Assembly: GCA_033063855.1 (NCBI GenBank)
Contig: CP093831.1
Span: forward strand, 8,742,001 to 8,806,000
DNA length: 64,000 nt
Direction: 5' to 3'
Source: Smittia aterrima
Lineage: Eukaryota; Arthropoda; Insecta; Diptera; Chironomidae
Shown here in pieces: positions 59,148 through 64,000 of the stretch. The position numbers and the translations under genes are program-made. The notes under the pieces were generated by a model. It saw nothing but the letters and a program-made list of their open reading frames with translations, was not told the origin of the DNA and made no database searches. Each line of letters opens with the position of its first letter. Position 1 is the first letter of the stretch.

Positions 59148-60302
59148 ATGCCTTTTCATCCACGTAAAGCAACAGCTTTCTTGACTCAGAAAGATGAAAA
59201 GGTGTTGGAGCAAGTAGAAGTGTCGAGGAATCTGAAGAAACCATTTAAATATAGCGAAATTCGTCGAAACATCAATTCAATTTCGAGTGGTCCTTTTGGA
59301 AATGTTGGTGTTCACATATTTGGATCGAGAATCATTGGCCTAGCTACGAACACATCAGACTTGGACATCTTTATTGACATTGGTGGAAAATATCTTTCAG
59401 CTTACGAGGCATCTGGAGAGCACGACATAAATTACCGAAAACTGGTTCGAGCTCTAAACAATAGCGCAGACTGGATTATACAACGAAAGGTTCTCAGAAC
59501 TTCAGTTCCCATCATCGAAGCTATTTACAAACCATTGCTGATGAAATGTAAGTAATATCCTCACAATATTCTCATTATTTACTAAGTTTCATTAACATCC
59601 AGGCGATTTCAACATTACAAACGGACTTGGCACTGAAAATTCGAAGCTGCTAGCTCACTTGTTTGAGATCCAGCCAGAAGCTGCCTCGATGTATCACTTC
59701 ATTAAGTTATGGATGTCTGCTCAAGGATTTGAAGGACTAAAAGGCTACACTCTTTGCCTTCTCGTGCTCTTCTACCTTCAGACCGAGAAATTGATGCCTC
59801 CAATTCGTATGATCCAGGCGGATATACCAAAACTCTTTATCGGCGGTAACTATTAAGCTTGAAAGATTTATTGATGATTCTAATGCTCTTTTTCACAGAT
59901 TGGAATGTCAACTTTGATCCAATTCGTACGTTGGAATCTTACAACATAGTTCGAATGAAGAGCTACAAAAGTTATATCAAAGGTTTCTTCAAGTTCTACA
60001 AGGATTTTGATTATGAGTCTCTCGTGATGTTGCCGTATCCTGGAATAACATATAAAATCAGCAAATATGTTACAATCTACCCGAAATTCTACAAGAAAGG
60101 AATTTACATCGCCGGTCCTGTCATTCGAGGAAAGAACTGCGGAATCGTAGACGAATCTGTTAAACAAGAATTCATCAAGCATTGCATTGATTCGTTCAAG
60201 TTCCTCAAAGATGTTGATCACAACTTGTCACCATTTCATTATACAGGTTATGCTGTTGCTACTTCGTCAATTGATCGTATTGAATATGATTTTGATTATT
60301 AA
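59148..60302 (+). CDS. TUT/Tailor-like terminal nucleotidyltransferase, copy C
   Basis: Third tandem copy. Exons 59148-59547, 59603-59845 and 59899-60302 give 348 aa. The middle exon is 243 nt in both B and C, and both introns occupy the same codon positions. GSRIIGLATNTSDLDIF carries Asp71 and Asp73, and Asp135 lies in CDFNITNGLGTEN. The PAP-associated motif is GYTLCLLVLFYLQ. Relative to B it has an extra C-terminal tail rich in Tyr, Ser and Asp (SPFHYTGYAVATSS then IEYDFDY). Downstream AATAAA lies at 60410-60415. The upstream region (58951-59147) contains repeated AATAAACTC units that may serve copy B polyadenylation. The family is clear; whether it prefers UTP or ATP is unknown. Confidence 0.9.
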
Positions 60303-60762
60303 CATTTAGTTGTCGACAGTTGAAACATTTGTAAGGCGAAAGTCATTTTTTGAAAACTTTCTATTGATTTTCTACTTTATTGGTATTTGTGTCACAATCG
60401 AACAAACAAAATAAACAAAAAGTGAACATAACTTTTGACGATGAACTATAGAAATTAATTTTTCGATGTTAAATGATTTTTAGTCCGACAGCTTATGCAA
60501 CAAAAAAATATTTTTTTAGTTCCGTTTGAAGCAAAGTTTTCGCATCATCAGAATCATTTAATTAATTATATCCGATATTGAAGAGTTAAAGTGAAAATCT
60601 TGAAACATAGTCGGTAATTGCTTTAACTTTGAATTGCCTCTCATTGCAAAATATTGTGACGAATCGATAACAAATGCTAATTCGAGTCTCACTGAGAAAT
60701 AAACAGAAAAATACTAAATTAACTTTTACCATAAAACAAGAATTGTAATTTGAAAGAGCAAG
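60303..60762. other. intergenic interval between copy C and the CoA kinase gene
   Basis: 460 bp holding the copy C 3' UTR and the presumed promoter of the kinase gene. Nothing else is recognised. Confidence 0.45.
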
Positions 60763-61722
60763 ATGTTTATCGTAGCAGTGACAGGTAAGTGCAAGCAATT
60801 GCGACTTAATACAGCTTAAGAAACATAATTAGCGTTGAAAATTTCATAAATTTTTCTTATTTTTTTTATTTATGTTTTAGGAGGAATTGCTTGTGGCAAA
60901 ACAACAGTTTGCGAATTCTTCCAAAAGTATGATATTCCAGTCATCAATGCTGACTTAATTTCAAGACAAAGTAAGCGCATCGAATGTGAAGCAACTTTAC
61001 AACGAAAATAACCTTGTGCTTTATTACGGAATTAGAATTACGAATTTTCATTGACAAAAATTTACATTTTTAGTTGTCGAACCAGGCAAACCTGTATGGA
61101 AGAAGATAAAAGAAAATTTTGGCGATGAAGTCTTCAATGAAGATCAGACTCTTAATCGCGACAAACTCGGACAAGTCATTTTCGATGACATAGAGAAACG
61201 TAGGATTTTAAATCGTTTAACTCATCCAGTCATTCACAGGACAATCTACAAAGAAGTATTTAAATATTTCTTTCTTGGAAAGAACTTTGTTGTGCTTGAA
61301 CTGCCACTTTTGTTTGAAGTGAACTCGAATTTAATCAGCTACATTCATAAAATCATTTGTGTTACTACTGAAGAAGACATTCAAATAGCTCGACTTATGG
61401 ATCGAAACAGTCTGTCACTCAGCGAAGCCAAGAAGCGTATTCAGGCGCAGATGCCATTGGATCAAGTAAATGATTGATTAGCTAATCACATTTAATATTA
61501 TTTCACATTTAATCTTTCGCATTTCAGAAATGTTCGATGTCTCATTTCGTAATCGAGAACAGTGGGTCTCCTCGCGATATGGAAGTTCAAGCCTTAAAGA
61601 TCATTGACATGATGTTAGAAAGTAATCATCACTGGCGGCTTCGAAGTATTTTAATTGCTTCAGCTGTCTCGATATTAGCTGGACTAGCTTGGATTATAAA
61701 CAGAAAACTCACAAGCAACTAA
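60763..61722 (+). CDS. dephospho-CoA kinase (DCAKD-like)
   Basis: Last step of coenzyme A synthesis: phosphorylates the 3' hydroxyl of dephospho-CoA using ATP. Four exons: 60763-60784 (22 nt), 60881-60970, 61074-61465, 61528-61722, total 699 nt (232 aa), phases consistent. The P-loop GGIACGKT lies at residues 8-15, followed by the substrate-binding INADLISRQ and the family RLTHPVIH and LELPLLFE motifs, then RRI/QAQMPLDQ. The C-terminus has a hydrophobic segment (ILIASAVSILAGLAWII, about 208-225) before a short basic end, as in animal DCAKD proteins that are membrane-anchored, unlike the separate bifunctional CoA synthase. The first coding exon is short, so the true start depends on splicing at 60784; ATG 60763 fits the family N-terminus closely. 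The downstream AATAAA is at 61889-61894. Confidence 0.92.
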
Positions 61723-61888
61723 ATTTCATGACAAGTCGCACAAGGTACCGACAAAAAGTCTAGTTAGCCAACAGGTCCGGAGTTATCAACTGTCACTATA
61801 GCATTTACGGCTTCTTTCTAAAATTATTTAGTGTTGTTCAAAAGTTTAGTCAACTGGCACCAACTTCACGAAGTTTGTGGTCGAATGG

Positions 61889-61904
61889 AATAAATGAAAT
61901 AAAA
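61889..61904 (+). terminator. two AATAAA signals after the CoA kinase gene
   Basis: Hexamers at 61889 and 61898 lie about 170 nt past the stop codon of the kinase gene, consistent with a short 3' UTR. Confidence 0.45.
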
Positions 61905-62201
61905 CTTCAATCGAATTAAAAATTCACACTGAAACATTTCAACAAGGAGTCGTTATCTATTTATTTTGTTTTCCGTTTTTATTCTGAGAAAAATGAAAGC
62001 GAATTAATCCAGACGTATTCGATTAAAATTAATTGAAATCATTTCTTTTGAAATGCAAAAACATCTTATCATTTCTACAATACATCAACGATTCAGCATA
62101 CAAAATACAATGTATGCAATACATTTACAACAGCTATAAAAATTAACAGTCGCAGCAAACATAGCTCTCATTTTCTATAACTCTCTCAAATTGTAAAATA
62201 T
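61905..62201. other. intergenic region
   Basis: About 300 bp upstream of a canonical TATA promoter; no gene seen. Confidence 0.4.
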
Positions 62202-62235
62202 TATAAAGAGTCTGCATCGCGAAGACTTTTCAGTC
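62202..62235 (+). promoter_or_regulatory. canonical TATA plus initiator core promoter
   Basis: TATAAAG begins at 62202 and TCAGTC lies at 62230-62235. Taking the A at 62232 as +1, the TATA box starts at -30, the textbook spacing. The secreted-protein ATG follows at 62453, giving a leader of about 221 nt. Confidence 0.7.
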
Positions 62236-62452
62236 ATTGTCGAACTTTTAACAGAAGATCATCTTGAAGGATATCAAAAAAGAAATATCGAGAAATTGTT
62301 TAAAAAGAAAACATCACAGTTGTGTTAAGTGACTGTTCAATCAGCAAAAGAATTGAATAACGGGACAGTGAAAAGTTGTGTGTAAGCTTGTGAACTTTCT
62401 ACAAGAAACGCATATTAAATTAACTGCGAAGTGAAGACGAAGCGCAGGGAAA

Positions 62453-63320
62453 ATGAAGCATTTTCCGACGTTGTTAGTTCTCGTCATTGCAACGGTCAGC
62501 TGTCTTGAGGATTTCGAGTAAATATTCGCTACTAAATTTTTTGCGTTCTCCCGGCTTCAAATGACATTGTCAAAAGATATTTCTTCGCTTGCATAAACAA
62601 ATCAGTTTGTAGAATATTCTAGAACAGATGCATACTCAAGCAAAAAAATGTCAACAATGACCGTGGATTTTTCCTCTTCCGTTTGTTTAAAAAAAACTTA
62701 CTTTGTTATAATCCATGGTCTGCACACCTTGCTCACTTATTTTCATTCATTCTATATCACACAAACAAAACAACAAACTACACTACACAGAAGCGGAGAG
62801 CGTGATGCACGAGTTCATAAGGACTTTTTTCCATTCCACGATGTGTCCTTTTTCAGAAACGGAGCTGGCGAATTCGACTCTGAGGAGAGCAATCGTGAAC
62901 CGATAAGTAAGTTATTTAAGTCCTAATTAGGGCGTCACTAATAATTAATGTACCGTCACAATTGTCGTTTAAAACGACGTTATGAATGAATTGAAGTCTC
63001 TTGTTACTTTTGATTTTAATCGACAAGTTGTTGTCGGTTTTTGCAATGCAATTGTTGATCAGAAGTTTTTTAAAAGATTAAACTTGTACTAATTTTTTTT
63101 TGTTTTAATGTTTTCATTTAGATTTGGATTATGTTGAAGGAAATTTCCCAACAGAGCGTCCTTCTCCAGTTGTTCCTGCAGGATTTGGTGATGACACGTC
63201 AAACCTTTTCCAACATCACTTTGGAGGAATTTTCAACCAAGGCGGTGCCTTCAATCCATTCGACGGATTCGGCGGATTTGGTTTCGGATCGTTTAACAAT
63301 TACAAGCCGTGGTATAAAGG
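62453..63320 (+). CDS. secreted Gly/Phe-rich protein, 5' exons only
   Basis: Not recognised. Three exons at 62453-62517, 62857-62906 and 63122-63320, the last ending in a GTGAGT donor; the gene continues beyond the window. The first exon is a signal peptide (MKHFPTLLVLVIATVSC). A short acidic region follows (LEDFENGAGEFDSEESN), then NLDYVEGNFPTERPSPVVPAGFGDD and a Gly/Phe/Asn-rich stretch (GGIFNQGGAFNPFDGFGG). Such stretches occur in secreted cuticle-, silk- and protease-inhibitor-type proteins, but no cysteine framework is visible so far, so I assign no function. Exon 2 (50 nt) is read in the frame giving ENGAGEFDSEE; its other frame would stop soon after. Confidence 0.75.
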
Positions 63321-64000
63321 GTGAGTCACTCGACGTCATTGACCTTTAAGATCATTTGTAATCAAACGAAACTTCGCGAAGATCTCGTCTTGGCTTTGTT
63401 TGGCATGCGTCTAATTAAATGAGTCAGTTCTGATCTGTTTACTTCGTTAATTGGCTTAGCATTTCTATTTTCTGACCTTTTGCCGGGGCGCGTCAATGTA
63501 GCGGAAGAAAGTCGGGTTTCCTGATCGTTTTGTGCTAATTAACATATAAGATTTCACTTCAAAACAAACAGTCGCGTGTTAATTTAATACGCGAGAAGTG
63601 ATTTTTAAATTTCACCAGACATTAACCCAAAAATGAGCGATACCAAGAGAATGACGATTTCAAGAAGGAGCAATAAATGAAGAGACTTTCACGCTCTTTC
63701 TTAGTTTTTTGTTTTTGATAATTCATATTTCTCCTCTCGTTGATCTTGATCACACTTTTACGGCTTATAGCTAAATTGGCTTTCTGCTGTGATTCACCAA
63801 AAAATTGTTGCGGTGACACTAACAAAGAAGAAACAATTTTATTATTCACAACATGTATTCGCATTGACGTCTTTTCACCATTTATGAAAAATCACTCTTC
63901 GGAAGATTTGTTTAAATTGCGTTTGAAACAATATTTTCATGAGACTTTGGTGCGATTTTAACGAATAAATTAGGTTTCATTCAATCTATTTTAACTCACA
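63321..64000. other. probable intron of the secreted-protein gene
   Basis: 680 bp after the GTGAGT donor at 63321, without an in-frame exon that I can support. Open frames near 63622-63961 (both strands) carry no motif. Confidence 0.5.

Overview
This is a eukaryotic window of about 65% A+T. It is almost certainly from an insect, and my inference is a fly of the midge or mosquito grade; I cannot name the species. The grounds are: very short GT-AG introns (mostly 53-75 bp), arthropod-type core promoters, and an insect gene set (peritrophin-type chitin-binding protein, fatty acyl-CoA reductase, group III phospholipase A2, first-desaturase-type acyl-CoA desaturase, non-canonical poly(A)/U polymerases). 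Exon models were built by hand from ORFs, splice signals, phase continuity and family motifs. For all complete models except the one at 3.2-4.3 kb, whose last exon is uncertain, the summed exon length is an exact multiple of three.

Layout. 0-10.6 kb is mostly non-coding, with one orphan minus-strand gene carrying a PP1-type RVxF motif (3.2-4.3 kb). 10.6-15.7 kb holds two minus-strand genes, a fatty acyl-CoA reductase and an SLC26/SulP anion transporter. A secreted protein with five peritrophin-A domains is at 19.8-22.0 kb. A 13.6-kb stretch without recognisable exons follows. Then come the last three exons of a Ser-rich regulatory-looking protein (35.6-37.3 kb), whose 5' exons I cannot place.

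At 42.5-46.9 kb lies the most unusual structure: a near-perfect inverted duplication (arms about 1.97 kb, about 99% identical, 459-bp spacer). It carries two intact, divergently transcribed copies of the same six-exon gene of unrecognised function. Homology stops abruptly around the stop codon on the outer side and 255 bp upstream of the start codon on the inner side.

50.5-64 kb is gene dense: a secreted group III PLA2 tail-to-tail with an acyl-CoA desaturase, a small four-helix AGTRAP-like membrane protein, a tandem array of three terminal nucleotidyltransferase paralogues (TUT/Tailor-like, catalytic Asp triad intact in all), a dephospho-CoA kinase, and the first three exons of a secreted Gly/Phe-rich protein that runs off the window.

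Several genes fall in lipid/CoA metabolism (reductase, desaturase, PLA2, dephospho-CoA kinase), but they are scattered and separately promoted, so I do not read them as one functional cluster. I found no CRISPR array, rRNA, convincing tRNA, transposase or viral gene.
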